A stretch of DNA of 64,000 nucleotides from Sphingomicrobium sediminis (GCF_023805295.1 NZ_JAMSHT010000001.1:2119001-2183000); one strand, 5' to 3'. Counted from the stretch's first letter, positions 27,038-38,620 are shown. Notes: a model not told the origin generated them from the letters alone. Numbers and translations are program-made.

Positions 27038-27935
27038 GTCCGCGCGTGCGGGTCCGGCCTTCCTTGTAGGTCTTCTCCAGATAATCGATGATCTTGCCGG
27101 CGACGTCGATCTCGGTCGACTTTTCGAGGCCCTCGAGGCCTGGCGACGAATTCACTTCCATCACCACTGGCCCCTGGCTGCCGCGCAGCAGGTCGACGCC
27201 GCAGACGCGCAGCCCCATCGCCTTGGCGGCGAGCGTTGCGGTCTTGCGTTCGATCGCAGTGATCTTGACCGGTTCGGCGGTGCCGCCGCGGTGGAGGTTG
27301 GAGCGAAAGTCGCCTTCCTTGCCGGTGCGCTTCATCGCCGCGACGACCTTTTCGCCGATGACGAAGCATCGAATGTCGCTGCCGCCTGCTTCCTTGATGA
27401 ATTGCTGGGTGAGGATGTTCGAGCCGACGCCTGAAAAGGCCTGGATGATGCTCTCGGCGGCCTTCTGCGTTTCGCCCAGCACCACGCCGATGCCTTGCGT
27501 GCCCTCGAGCAATTTGATGACGACCGGCGCGCCGCCCGCCATCTCGATGATTTCCTCGGCGCGGCTGGTCTGGTGCGCGAAGACGGTGACGGGCAGGCCC
27601 ACGCCCTTGCGTGCGAGCAATTGCATCGAGCGGAGCTTGTCGCGGCTGCGGCTGATCGCAACGCTTTCGTTGAGGGGAAAGGTGCCCATCATCTCGAACT
27701 GCCTGAGCACGGCGGTGCCGTAAAAGGTCACGCTCGCGCCGATGCGCGGGATTACCGCGTCATATTTGGGCAGTTCCTCGCCCTTGTAGCGGATGGTCGG
27801 CTTGTTCGAGGTGATATTGATGTAGCATTTGAGGTGATCGATCACGTCGATCGTGTGACCACGCTCCTCGGCCGCCTCGACTAGTCGCTTGTGCGAGTAG
27901 AGGTTCGGGTTCCGGCAGGTCAGCGCAATCTTCAA
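27030..27935 (-). CDS. rimK: RimK-type ATP-grasp glutamate ligase
   Basis: RimK adds glutamate residues to the C-terminus of ribosomal protein S6; related enzymes extend other amino-acid termini. The 301-residue protein starts [26 protein letters not shown]. It has the [19 protein letters not shown] linker, the ATP-grasp core [19 protein letters not shown], and the metal-binding region [24 protein letters not shown]. The only possible start is a TTG at 27935 because a stop lies two codons upstream in frame. It overlaps the stop of the protease gene by four bases (TTGA). The C-terminal tail is basic ([11 protein letters not shown]). Confidence 0.93.
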   Translation of the reverse strand: MKIALTCRNPNLYSHKRLVEAAEERGHTIDVIDHLKCYINITSNKPTIRYKGEELPKYDAVIPRIGASVTFYGTAVLRQFEMMGTFPLNESVAISRSRDKLRSMQLLARKGVGLPVTVFAHQTSRAEEIIEMAGGAPVVIKLLEGTQGIGVVLGETQKAAESIIQAFSGVGSNILTQQFIKEAGGSDIRCFVIGEKVVAAMKRTGKEGDFRSNLHRGGTAEPVKITAIERKTATLAAKAMGLRVCGVDLLRGSQGPVVMEVNSSPGLEGLEKSTEIDVAGKIIDYLEKTYKEGRTRTRGRG

Positions 27936-28384
27936 TCTTCATCCCCTTCATTGTCCGCGTCGGCGCGCGTCAGATAGCTCTTGCCAGGATCAACGAGCCA
28001 GCGGCGGCGAAGTGCCTGCCGACCCAATAACATTCGAAAACCCATCTCGTCGCGATTGGTGAGCGTGAGTTCGATGGGGTAGCGCGTGTCGCTAATTTCG
28101 ACCTCGGTCTCGATGACGAAACGGCGTTGTTCCTGGCCGTTGGAGCTACGGACCTTGCGCATTTCCAAAAGGGGCGCCTCGGCCTCGACGACATAGCTGT
28201 CATTGTCCTGCAGCGGGTGCAGGCAGAAGCTGATATGTTCGCGTCCGTCACGTTCGAAATGGCGGACTTTCCAGGCATGGATGGCGCTGGTCCTGGCGCC
28301 GGTGTCGACCTTGGCCTTCACCGCCTCCACCCCGAGACCGGGGAGGGCGATCCATTCGCGCCAGCCGACTGTTCCCTTTTTCAA
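27932..28384 (-). CDS. Retropepsin-like aspartic protease (RimB/PF05618 'ATP-dependent zinc protease' type)
   Basis: The start is taken as TTG 28384, which has GAGGGG about eight bases upstream and begins at [16 protein letters not shown]; an ATG at 28441 adds an Arg/Cys-rich extension without a better site. The 150-residue protein carries the catalytic-type motif [13 protein letters not shown] (DTGA, about 25) and the [21 protein letters not shown] and [11 protein letters not shown] segments typical of PF05618. In pseudomonads the RimA-RimB-RimK set links such a protease to S6 modification. Here the protease stop overlaps the rimK start, so the two are coupled. No rimA homologue is visible beside them. 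Confidence 0.87.
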   Translation of the reverse strand: MKKGTVGWREWIALPGLGVEAVKAKVDTGARTSAIHAWKVRHFERDGREHISFCLHPLQDNDSYVVEAEAPLLEMRKVRSSNGQEQRRFVIETEVEISDTRYPIELTLTNRDEMGFRMLLGRQALRRRWLVDPGKSYLTRADADNEGDED

Positions 28385-28464
28385 ACGCGCGTCCCCTCGA
28401 CAGCAAGCCGCATCCCTCCTAGGCAGGCGCCGAAAAGTCAACGCATCATCACCGCAGAGGACAA

Positions 28465-29856
28465 ATGAGCGACACCCGCACCGAAACCGACTCGATTGGC
28501 CCCATCGAAGTTCCCGCCGACGCCTATTGGGGCGCGCAGACGCAGCGCTCCTTGAGCAACTTTCCCTTCGGTCCCAAGGAGCAGATGCCGATCGGGATCG
28601 TCCACGCCCAGGCCATCGTGAAGCAGGCCGCGGCGCGGGTGAACCGCAAGCATGGGCTCGATGCCAAGCTGGCCGATGCGATGGAAAGCGCGGCTGCCGC
28701 GATCATCGCCGGCGAATATGACGACCAGTTCCCGCTGACCATCTGGCAGACGGGGTCGGGCACGCAGACCAATATGAACGTCAACGAGGTCATTGCCGGT
28801 ATCGCCAACGATGCGCTGGCCGGCACGCGGGGCGGCAAGGAGCCGGTCCATCCCAACGATCACGTGAACAAGTCGCAAAGCTCGAACGACACCTTCCCGA
28901 CTGCGCTCCATGTGTCGGCGGTGGTTGCGACCGAGCGCAAGCTGCTGCCCGCGCTCGATCGCCTCACCAAGGCGCTGATGGAAAAGGCGAAGGCGTTCGA
29001 CCATATCGTCAAGATCGGCCGCACCCATACGCAGGATGCGACGCCGCTCACGCTTGGCCAGGAATTTTCGGGCTATGTCGCGCAGCTGATCGCCGCCAAG
29101 GCGCGTATCGAAGGCGCGATGGACGGCAACCTTCGCAAGCTGCCGATCGGTGGCACGGCGGTCGGCACCGGCCTCAATGCACCCGAAAACTGGAAGGCCG
29201 ACATGGTCGAGGCCATCGAGGACATTGCCGGCACCGAGTTCGAAGTCGCCCCCAATGCCTTTGCCGAAATGGCGGCCAAGGACGGCATGGTGTTCTTCCA
29301 CGGCGCGCTCAACAGCCTTGCCGTGGCCCTGAACAAGATTGCCAACGACATTCGTTTCTTGGGCTCCGGTCCGCGTTCGGGCCTCGGCGAACTCAGCCTG
29401 CCGGCCAACGAGCCGGGCAGCTCGATCATGCCGGGCAAGGTCAATCCGACCCAGTGCGAATCGCTGACCATGGTCGCCGCGCAGGTGATGGGGAACCAGC
29501 AGGCCGTCACGATTGGCGGCGCACAGGGTCATTTCGAACTGAACGTTTTCATGCCGCTCATCGGCGCCAACGTGCTGCGCTCGGTCGACCTGCTGGCGAC
29601 CGGCATGGCGAGCTTTGCCGAACGCTGCGTCGAGGGCATCGAGGCCAACGAGACGCGGATCAAGGAGCTGGTCGACCGCTCGCTCATGCTCGTGACCGCG
29701 CTCGCGCCGGAAATCGGCTATGACAATGCCGCCAATATCGCCAAGCATGCGCACAAGACGGGTCAAACGCTCAAGGAAGCGGGACTGGAGCTCGGCTTGG
29801 TTGACGAAGAAACCTTCGACCGCGTCGTGCGGCCGGAGATGATGGTAGGACGCTAA
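28465..29856 (+). CDS. fumC: Class II fumarate hydratase
   Basis: FumC interconverts fumarate and malate in the TCA cycle without an Fe-S cluster. The 463-residue protein is full length for the family. It opens DSIGPIEVPADAYWGAQTQR and has IWQTGSGTQTNMNVNEV (substrate site), SQSSNDTFPTALHV and GRTHTQDATPLTLGQEFSGY. The lyase signature GSSIMPGKVNPTQ lies near 317-329. AGAGGACAA precedes the ATG. It starts 80 bp from the divergent retropepsin gene and is followed by a DUF4142 lipoprotein, possibly in the same transcript. Confidence 0.97.
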   Translation: MSDTRTETDSIGPIEVPADAYWGAQTQRSLSNFPFGPKEQMPIGIVHAQAIVKQAAARVNRKHGLDAKLADAMESAAAAIIAGEYDDQFPLTIWQTGSGTQTNMNVNEVIAGIANDALAGTRGGKEPVHPNDHVNKSQSSNDTFPTALHVSAVVATERKLLPALDRLTKALMEKAKAFDHIVKIGRTHTQDATPLTLGQEFSGYVAQLIAAKARIEGAMDGNLRKLPIGGTAVGTGLNAPENWKADMVEAIEDIAGTEFEVAPNAFAEMAAKDGMVFFHGALNSLAVALNKIANDIRFLGSGPRSGLGELSLPANEPGSSIMPGKVNPTQCESLTMVAAQVMGNQQAVTIGGAQGHFELNVFMPLIGANVLRSVDLLATGMASFAERCVEGIEANETRIKELVDRSLMLVTALAPEIGYDNAANIAKHAHKTGQTLKEAGLELGLVDEETFDRVVRPEMMVGR

Positions 29857-29879
29857 TCCACAAGAACAGGGGGATGAAG

Positions 29880-30413
29880 ATGCGCAAGGTTGCAGTGGTT
29901 GTGGGCGTCGGCGTGCTGGCGCTGGCCGGGTGCAGTTCTGGCTCTTCTTCCCCCGGTGGTAGCATGACAGTCACGACCGCGCCGGTGACCCCGGCGATGA
30001 CGATGACTGCCGGTCTCTATGTCGAGACCGCGGCGTCGGCGGCGCTGCTGGCGATCGCGGCGGCGGACCTTGCCGAACAGCGCTCGAGCGACCCGCAGCT
30101 TCGCGCGCTGGCCGCGCGGCAAAAGGACAATGCGGAGGGCATTTCGGGGCAACTTTCTTATGCCGGGCGCCGGGTCGATGCGCTGCCCAGCAACACGCTG
30201 ATCCGCGAGCACCAGGCGATGCTCGATCAACTGCAAAACGCAGCCGATTTCGATGCAGCCTATGTCCGGATGCAGCAGCAATTGGTACCGCAGGTCCGCG
30301 CTTTCCACGAGGATTATGCCGTGCGCGGCGGTTCTGCGACCTTGCGGCCGGTGGCGGAATTCAGTGCAGAGAAACTGGCCGAGCAGGAAGCGGTGGTCGA
30401 AGCGATCGACTAG
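29880..30413 (+). CDS. DUF4142 lipoprotein
   Basis: ATG 29880 is preferred because AGGGGG then lies seven bases upstream; ATG 29874 would abut it. The product is 177 residues. It begins with a lipoprotein signal (VVVGVGVLALAGC, Cys19), then a Ser/Thr-rich linker. A DUF4142 ferritin-like four-helix domain follows (about 45-170; YVETAASAALLAIAAADLAE then LRALAARQKDNAEGI). DUF4142 proteins are widespread exported proteins; a metal- or stress-related role has been suggested by fold only. The ligand residues typical of ferritins are not clearly conserved here. It converges with a small gene, with stops overlapping. Confidence 0.82.
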   Translation: MRKVAVVVGVGVLALAGCSSGSSSPGGSMTVTTAPVTPAMTMTAGLYVETAASAALLAIAAADLAEQRSSDPQLRALAARQKDNAEGISGQLSYAGRRVDALPSNTLIREHQAMLDQLQNAADFDAAYVRMQQQLVPQVRAFHEDYAVRGGSATLRPVAEFSAEKLAEQEAVVEAID

Positions 30414-30580
30414 GCGTCTTCGCTGGTCTTCTCACTATCGGCCTTGGCGCGTGCGAGCGCGGCATAGGCAAGCGCCAGATGACCCGCGACTCGGCTGTCG
30501 CGTCCGCCACCCTTGTGGCACGCTTTTTCGCGGGCTTCCGCCGCGCGACGCTCGAAATAGTCGCGGTCATGGTCCTTCAT
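30410..30580 (-). CDS. Small Arg/Ala-rich helical protein, conserved type in sphingomonads
   Basis: From ATG 30580 the product is 56 residues: MKDHDRDYFERRAAEAREKA, then a helix with HLALAYAALARAKADS. The 'DYxxRRAxxE...A....YAAL' pattern matches very small cytosolic proteins I know from Sphingomonadales, whose function is unknown. A longer version starting at TTG 30706 would add 42 residues and run into the palindrome upstream of acnA, so I prefer the short one. No clear ribosome-binding site precedes either start, which lowers confidence. Confidence 0.5.
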   Translation of the reverse strand: MKDHDRDYFERRAAEAREKACHKGGGRDSRVAGHLALAYAALARAKADSEKTSEDA

Positions 30581-30692
30581 GATGTCGGGAGCATAGCAGA
30601 TTGCCGCGCCGGATTTGAGGGCTTTGCGCAGGCTTCGTCGCAGCTTTTGGCCCGCTCGCCCGTTGGTGCCGTGCAACATATACAATCGTCGC

Positions 30693-30707
30693 TTTGCCTC
30701 AGGCAAA
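30693..30707. promoter_or_regulatory. Perfect palindrome upstream of acnA, candidate operator
   Basis: TTTGCCT-C-AGGCAAA is a perfect 7+1+7 dyad 78 bp before the acnA start. Its left half contains TTGCCT, which could serve as a -35 hexamer, with TGCTAG about 17 bases downstream as a poor -10. A repressor binding here would block acnA transcription. The regulator is not identified. Confidence 0.45.
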
Positions 30708-30784
30708 AGAGGGTGCTAGGGCGCGCGTCGAAGACGAGGCCGGCGGCCCAGCCGGCGTACAACAAATAAGAAAGAGGATCCTCG

Positions 30785-33459
<2,675 letters not shown>

Positions 33460-33460
<1 letters not shown>

Positions 33461-33876
33461 TGAATCCGGTTATCCGCCTCGTACCCCTTTGCCTCCTTCT
33501 CGCCGCGTGCGGGGAGGGGCAGGGGGCGAGCGGGGCGGAGCCGATCGCCGAAGCGCAGATCGTCGCGCCTATCGTCGCTTTGTCGGCGAGCGAGGTTGCG
33601 GCGATGCGCGAGGCGACCGAGCCGCCTATCTTCATCGATGTCCGCACGCCGGAAGAATATGCCGAGGGGCATATTCCGGGTGCACGGCTGATGCCGCTGG
33701 CCGAGTTCGACCCGGCGGCGCTCGATGGCGAGATGGTGGTGCTCTATTGCCGCTCGGGCCGCCGGTCCGAAGAAGCCGCTGTCCGGCTCGCTGCCCATCG
33801 CGGCGAAACCGTCGCGCACATGGAGGGCGGCATCATCGCTTGGGAAGAGGCGGGACTTCCGGTCGAAACGCCTTAG
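33460..33876 (+). CDS. Rhodanese-domain lipoprotein
   Basis: The 138-residue product starts at a GTG that shares a base with the acnA stop, so translation should be coupled to aconitase. A lipoprotein signal ends at LLLAAC (Cys17). The rhodanese domain (about 42-138) contains IDVRTPEEYAEGHIPGARLMP and the active-site loop YCRSGRRS with catalytic Cys97, so sulfurtransferase or persulfide chemistry in the periplasm is possible. The substrate is unknown. It converges with the TonB receptor, with stops overlapping by four bases. Confidence 0.9.
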
Positions 33877-35822
33877 GGCGTAAACTTCAACCCCACCCAG
33901 AAAGTCCGGCCTCGCGCGCGCTCGCGGCTGCCGTCGCTGGCGAAACCGGTGAGGATTTCGGCGTCGGTCACATTCTCGGCACGCAGTTCGAGCGCGAGTT
34001 TCTCGTGCAGCGGAGTGCGGGCGTAGGCGTCGAAGCTGACGGCCGCGTCCAACTTTTCCAAGTTTGCTAGGTCGTCATAGCGCGTGCCGTCGAGGCGGGC
34101 GGTGAGTTGGAGACGCGTGTCGCCGCCACTCCAGCCGCCGGTGAGCGAGCCTGAATGGCGCGGGCTTTGTGCGGGCTGGTTGCCGTCGAACGCGGCTGCA
34201 TCACCCGACGCCGAGACGGTCGCGTCGGCAAAACCGTAGAGCAGCGTGATGTCGAAGTCGTCGTCTTGCCAGCCTGCGGCCAATTCGATGCCCTGGCTTT
34301 CAATGGCGTCGAGGTTGCGGCGCTGCGCATAGGTGCCGGCGCCCGAGACGAAGCCGACGCCCGGAAAGAGGCCGGGGCCGGTGTCGAGGGGCACATTGGC
34401 AATGGCGTCGTCGAGGCGCTGCCAGAATATCGTTGCCGAAGCGAAAAGTGCGTCGCTCTCATAGCGTGCGCCGAGGTCGACGCCGATACTGGTCTCGGGC
34501 TCCAACGCTTCGTTGGCGGCAGTCGCATCGGCACCGACGCGGAAGGGACGATACAGTTCGTTGAGGGTCGGCAGACGCCAGCCGCGTGAGGCGGTCACGC
34601 TGAAGGTCACGTCATCGACACGCTCGGCGATGGAGAGGCGGCCCGACCATTGGGTGCCGTCGCGGTCGGCGAAGCTGGCATCTTCGAGGCTCGCGCCATC
34701 GGTCAGTTGTTCGATTGCGCGGAAGCCGTTCGAAATGTCCCAGCGGTCGACGCGCAGCGACAGGCTTGCGGGACCGGCATCGGCCTCGCCGAACAGGCTG
34801 GCGATGCGGGTCTCGCCGCCGGCGCGGCGTTCGCGGGTGGGGTCGCTGTCGATGAAGAAAAAGCGTTCCGCCACGGTGCCTTCATTCTTGCGCCAGCCGG
34901 CACCGAGGCGCGCCGCGCCGAGGTCGACCTTTCCTTCGACGCCCAATCCGGTGGCGGGGACGTCATATTGGTCGAGCACGATACGGGTCGTCGCGCGGTC
35001 TTCGTCGAGCGCGGCAAAGCGGGTTTCGAACTGGCGATCTTGCCACCAGCCGGTGAGCTCGAAAGGAAGCGGGCCGTTGCGCTCGACCAGACGGAGCGAG
35101 ACGTCGAGACCTTCGGCGCGATTGTCGCTGCCATCGAAGCCGCGGTCGCGCTTGTCGGTGAACCAGGCCGCGCCCAGCTGCGCCTCGACCCCGGCGACGG
35201 GATAGACGAAGCGCCAGCGGCTGACGCGCTGCTCGGTGCGCGCGGCGCGATCGGCGGGGCCGCGGTCGGCTTCGACCACGGGAATGAAGCCGTCGCTCTC
35301 TAGGAAGCCCGAGGAGCTTTGGAGATAGCCATCGCCAATCTCGAGGTGGCCGCTATTGGAAATGTCCCAGCGATCATCGCCGCCATAAGCGACGCGGATG
35401 GTGCGCGGGGTGCGCGAGATGGTGTCGATGGCGATGCTGCCCGCAACCGCGCCGGGCTGCGTATCCGCGCCGTAGCGAATGGCGAGCCGGTCGATGGCGA
35501 CAGGATCCATGCTGGCGAAATTGATCCAGCCACCGAACGGATCGGCCTGCGGCACGCCGTCGATGGTCAGCGCGACGCGGCTGGCGGAATTGCCGCCCAA
35601 TCCGCGTAAGGTTAGCCCCTGGCTCGTCGGGTGGACCGACCGGGCATCGGCGCGGCGGAAGCTGGAGAGGTTGGGCGCGCGGGCGAGCAATTCCTCGACG
35701 CGGCCGCTCGACAGGGTCTCGGCATCCTCGGCCGTGAGAACGACTTGCGCCTCGGTTTCCTCCAGCGGCTGGCCGGTGACGATGATCGGCGCCGGCTGTG
35801 CGGCGAGAAGGGCAAGAATCAT
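33873..35822 (-). CDS. TonB-dependent outer-membrane receptor
   Basis: The ATG at 35822 overlaps the ygfZ stop by four bases (ATGA); the 345-base longer frame is ygfZ read out of frame. The product is 649 residues. A short hydrophobic N-terminus (MILALLAAQPAP) leads into IIVTGQPLEE. The plug domain follows (about 22-130; LTAEDAETLSSGRVEELLAR, LTLRGLGGNSASRVALTIDG, AIRYGADTQPGAVAGSIAID), then the barrel with repeated beta-strands, ending RGRTFWVGLKFTP with the aromatic C-terminus required for insertion. Size and plug fit the BtuB/siderophore class. The ligand is unknown. Coupling to ygfZ, an Fe-S maintenance gene, hints at iron or cobalamin, but this is inference. Confidence 0.9.
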   Translation of the reverse strand: MILALLAAQPAPIIVTGQPLEETEAQVVLTAEDAETLSSGRVEELLARAPNLSSFRRADARSVHPTSQGLTLRGLGGNSASRVALTIDGVPQADPFGGWINFASMDPVAIDRLAIRYGADTQPGAVAGSIAIDTISRTPRTIRVAYGGDDRWDISNSGHLEIGDGYLQSSSGFLESDGFIPVVEADRGPADRAARTEQRVSRWRFVYPVAGVEAQLGAAWFTDKRDRGFDGSDNRAEGLDVSLRLVERNGPLPFELTGWWQDRQFETRFAALDEDRATTRIVLDQYDVPATGLGVEGKVDLGAARLGAGWRKNEGTVAERFFFIDSDPTRERRAGGETRIASLFGEADAGPASLSLRVDRWDISNGFRAIEQLTDGASLEDASFADRDGTQWSGRLSIAERVDDVTFSVTASRGWRLPTLNELYRPFRVGADATAANEALEPETSIGVDLGARYESDALFASATIFWQRLDDAIANVPLDTGPGLFPGVGFVSGAGTYAQRRNLDAIESQGIELAAGWQDDDFDITLLYGFADATVSASGDAAAFDGNQPAQSPRHSGSLTGGWSGGDTRLQLTARLDGTRYDDLANLEKLDAAVSFDAYARTPLHEKLALELRAENVTDAEILTGFASDGSRERARGRTFWVGLKFTP

Positions 35823-36517
35823 TCGGGCAGGGCGTCTTTCAACCAGTCGGGCAGGATCGCGCCATCGGGAATGGCATCGATCCGCGAATGCATGACCGAG
35901 CGCCCAAGTTCCGGATAGTGAGCGCGTGCCTTCTGATGTTCGCCTTCTACCACAAAGAGACGGCGATTGACCTTGGCGCGCCAGTTCATGCGGGCCGTAT
36001 TTTCCTGACCGACGAAGCAGCCCTTGGTGAAGCTCACCCCGTTCAATTCGCCCGCATTGCATTCGAGCCAGAGGAGGTCGGCCAGCTCTGCGCGGCCCTC
36101 GCAAATGTTGAGGGAGAGGCGGTGGTCGAGATAGCCCTCCGCAGGCGCACCCGCTTCGCCCAGCCACCGGCGCCCCATGTCCGGATGGCGCGGGTCGGCA
36201 TGGCCTTCATCGCCGTCGGCGCTCCAATGCACCGCAAGGTCGGTATCGAGGCCGATCTCGATCTTGCGGCGGAGGCGATACATGGACAGGCGCTTGATGA
36301 GGTCGTCGGCGGCTTCGCCCTCGATATCGATCAGCCTGTCCTCTCCATCCGGCCAGATGAAGAAGTCGCACAGCACTTTGCCTTGCGGCGTCAGCAAGGC
36401 GGCCCAGACGGGCCCCTCGTCGCCAAGCTTGTTGGTGACGAGGCCGTCGAGGAAGCCGGTCACATCATCGCCGGCGAGGCGAATGACGGCGCGGTCGGGA
36501 AGCTGGGTTGCGGTCAT
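35819..36517 (-). CDS. ygfZ: YgfZ/GcvT-like folate-binding Fe-S maintenance protein
   Basis: YgfZ (IBA57 family) uses tetrahydrofolate to help repair or assemble [4Fe-4S] clusters in some enzymes. The 232-residue protein has the GcvT-like fold and the family signature KGCFVGQE (165-172) with the essential Cys167. The N-terminus (VIRLAGDDVTGFLDGLVTNK) and LLTPQGKVLCDFFIW are also typical. Its stop overlaps the ATG of the TonB receptor. It is divergent from pyrC with 41 bp between starts. Aconitase, a possible client, is encoded about 2 kb away. Confidence 0.92.
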   Translation of the reverse strand: MTATQLPDRAVIRLAGDDVTGFLDGLVTNKLGDEGPVWAALLTPQGKVLCDFFIWPDGEDRLIDIEGEAADDLIKRLSMYRLRRKIEIGLDTDLAVHWSADGDEGHADPRHPDMGRRWLGEAGAPAEGYLDHRLSLNICEGRAELADLLWLECNAGELNGVSFTKGCFVGQENTARMNWRAKVNRRLFVVEGEHQKARAHYPELGRSVMHSRIDAIPDGAILPDWLKDALPE

Positions 36518-36558
36518 GCGTCTTGAGCTAGGGAGCGCCCCCCACTAAGGCAAGCCGC

Positions 36559-37596
36559 ATGACGACCAGCATCACCATCCGCCGCCCCGACGACTGGCAC
36601 CTCCATTTGCGCGACGGCGCGATGATGGAAGGCGTGCTGCCCTATACGGCGCGTCAGTTTGCGCGCGCGATCGTGATGCCCAACCTTGCGCCGCCGGTGG
36701 TGCAGGCCGACCAAGCGGCCGCCTATCGCGACCGGATCGAAGCGGCGCTGCCCCGAGGCGTGGACTTCACGCCCCTGATGACGGCTTACCTCACCGACGA
36801 TACCGATCCCGACGATATCGAGCGGGGTTTTCGCGATGGCATCTGGGTGGCGGCAAAGCTCTATCCGGCGGGCGCGACGACCAACTCCGCCTCGGGCGTG
36901 ACCGATGTCGAGAAGATCGATGCGGTGCTGGCGCGCATGGAGAAGATCGGCATGCCGCTCCTCACTCATGGCGAGGTGACCAGCAGCGACATCGACATCT
37001 TCGATCGCGAGGCGGTCTTCATCGACCGTGTCGCAGTGCCGATGCTGAAGCGCCATCCGGGGCTCAAATTCGTGTTCGAGCATATCACGACCAAAGATGG
37101 GGCGGACTTCGTCGCCGATGGCGATGCACGCATGGCTGCGACGATCACGCCGCAGCATTTGATGATCAACCGCAACGCCATCTTCGCAGGCGGGATCAAT
37201 CCGCACGCCTATTGCCTGCCGGTGGCCAAGCGCGAAATGCATCGTCTTGCGGTGCGCAAGGCGGCGACGGGCGGGTCAGGGAAATTCTTCCTCGGCACCG
37301 ACAGCGCGCCGCACACCAAGAGCGCCAAGGAAAGCGCGTGTGGCTGTGCCGGCATCTTCAACGCGCCGCATGCGCTCGAATGTTATGCGCAGGTGTTCGA
37401 GGAAGAGAACGCACTCGACCGCTTCGAGGCCTTCGCCAGCCTCGACGGGCCGCGCTTCTACGGCATGGCGCCGAATGAAGAGACGGTAACGCTCGAAAAG
37501 GTCGGGCAGGACGTACCGGAAGAAATCGTGTCGGGCGGCGAAGTCGTCGTGCCGTTCCGGGCTGGCCAGCGCATCGACTGGAAGCTGCTCGACTAG
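36559..37596 (+). CDS. pyrC: Dihydroorotase (class II, PyrC type)
   Basis: This enzyme cyclises carbamoyl aspartate to dihydroorotate in pyrimidine synthesis. The 345-residue length matches the PyrC class. The zinc site is intact: HLHLRDG (His14, His16, Arg18), Lys100 in AAKLYPAGATTNS (carboxylated bridging lysine), LLTHGEV, FEHITTKDGADFV and the catalytic Asp in GTDSAPHTKSAKES. Its stop and the convergent Crp/Fnr stop share a CTAG, overlapping by four bases. No other pyr genes are adjacent. Confidence 0.97.
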   Translation: MTTSITIRRPDDWHLHLRDGAMMEGVLPYTARQFARAIVMPNLAPPVVQADQAAAYRDRIEAALPRGVDFTPLMTAYLTDDTDPDDIERGFRDGIWVAAKLYPAGATTNSASGVTDVEKIDAVLARMEKIGMPLLTHGEVTSSDIDIFDREAVFIDRVAVPMLKRHPGLKFVFEHITTKDGADFVADGDARMAATITPQHLMINRNAIFAGGINPHAYCLPVAKREMHRLAVRKAATGGSGKFFLGTDSAPHTKSAKESACGCAGIFNAPHALECYAQVFEEENALDRFEAFASLDGPRFYGMAPNEETVTLEKVGQDVPEEIVSGGEVVVPFRAGQRIDWKLLD

Positions 37597-38363
37597 CCTT
37601 CGCAGGCCTCGATCCAGGCTGCCTGTTCATCGCCGATGACCGCGTCGAAATGATTGCGCACGCGGTCGTAGCATTCGCAGGCGCGCTTCTTGAGACCGTC
37701 GCGATTGCAGATGGTGACGATGCCGCGGCTGTAGCGGATGAGGCCTTCTTCCTGCAGCGCGCGGGCGATCGGGTTGACCGAGCTGCGCTTAACGCCAAGC
37801 AGGGCGGCGAAGGTTTCCTGGGTGAGCGCCAATTCGTCGCCGGCGCGATCCTGTGCGGTCAGCAGCCAGCGCGCGGCGCGGCCTTCGATCGAATGGAAGG
37901 CGTTGCAGGCGACCGATTGCATGACCTGCGCGAGCAAAGCGTCGGCATAGCGGCACAGGAGGTCGCGGACGAACAGGCTCTCGCGCTTCAATTCCTCGAT
38001 CAGTGACATGGGGACGCGCAAGGCGGGTCCGGCAACCTGGACTTCGCAGCGCGTATAGGCGGGCAGGTCGCCGCAGCTGACGACCCCGCCGATCGCGCCT
38101 TCCTTGCCGATGGTGGCGACTTCGACACGGCGGTCGCCGTTAAGGTCGACCAGCATCGACACCATGGTCGGGGCGAGCGGAAAATAGGTATAGGCGATCT
38201 GGTCGCCGCTGGTGAACAAGGTGTGGCCGGCGTCGAATTCGAGCCGTTCGGCACCGACCAGCAGCCGGTCGCGGATATTGTCGGTCATCATGCCGATGAG
38301 GTGATTGGTGCGGGTAAGGTCGACGGGGTCGTCGGCCAGGGTGGAGGCAGGCGTGGCGTTCAT
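37593..38363 (-). CDS. Crp/Fnr-family transcriptional regulator
   Basis: ATG 38363 gives 256 residues, with AGAGGGA about ten bases upstream; the 57-base longer frame has no better site. A cyclic-nucleotide-binding-like beta-barrel domain (about 20-140) is followed by the dimerisation helix and an HTH_Crp domain (about 165-225; ETFAALLGVKRSSVNPIARA). The C-terminal extension contains CNRDGLKKRACECYDRV. Cysteines are not arranged like an FNR N-terminal iron-sulfur set, so it is more Crp-like; the ligand is unknown. It is a frequent type in sphingomonads. It converges with pyrC. Confidence 0.9.
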   Translation of the reverse strand: MNATPASTLADDPVDLTRTNHLIGMMTDNIRDRLLVGAERLEFDAGHTLFTSGDQIAYTYFPLAPTMVSMLVDLNGDRRVEVATIGKEGAIGGVVSCGDLPAYTRCEVQVAGPALRVPMSLIEELKRESLFVRDLLCRYADALLAQVMQSVACNAFHSIEGRAARWLLTAQDRAGDELALTQETFAALLGVKRSSVNPIARALQEEGLIRYSRGIVTICNRDGLKKRACECYDRVRNHFDAVIGDEQAAWIEACEG

Positions 38364-38527
38364 ATGTCTTCGTCCCTCTTGCCGGCACTGAACGCTGCAC
38401 GGCGGTTCGCTTCCCCCCAATTGTTACGTGATCAACTCGCAATATCGCGAAAAGGCTCCGAACAATCCGGAATCGATGTTGAAAGCGGGGGCGAGAGCCG
38501 CTAGAGGCCCCTTTCGGCCAGAAGTGC

Positions 38528-38620
38528 GGAGACGTGGGTGAGTGGCTGAAACCACCGGTTTGCTAAACCGGCGTACGGGAAACTCCCGTACCGAGGGTTC
38601 GAATCCCTCCGTCTCCGCCA
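38528..38620 (+). tRNA. tRNA-Ser (anticodon GCU)
   Basis: The seven-base acceptor stem GGAGACG/CGTCTCC closes at 38528-38534 and 38610-38616, followed by discriminator G and an encoded CCA (38618-38620). The anticodon stem reads CCGGT-TTGCTAA-ACCGG with anticodon GCT at 38562-38564. A long variable arm (ACGGGAAACTCCCGT hairpin) marks it as class II, and the T-arm is GAGGG-TTCGAAT-CCCTC. All elements fit serine for AGC/AGU codons. Confidence 0.97.

Noticed and set aside
26215..27369. 384-codon minus-strand frame across the methyltransferase and part of rimK
   Set aside because: It runs through two real genes in the wrong frame and has no domain or ribosome-binding site.
28438..29766. 442-codon minus-strand frame across fumC
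   Set aside because: Antisense shadow of a complete fumarase gene.
30581..30706. N-terminal extension of the small gene at 30410-30580 from a TTG start
   Set aside because: It would run through the acnA palindrome and adds a sequence unlike the small conserved family; no ribosome-binding site supports it.
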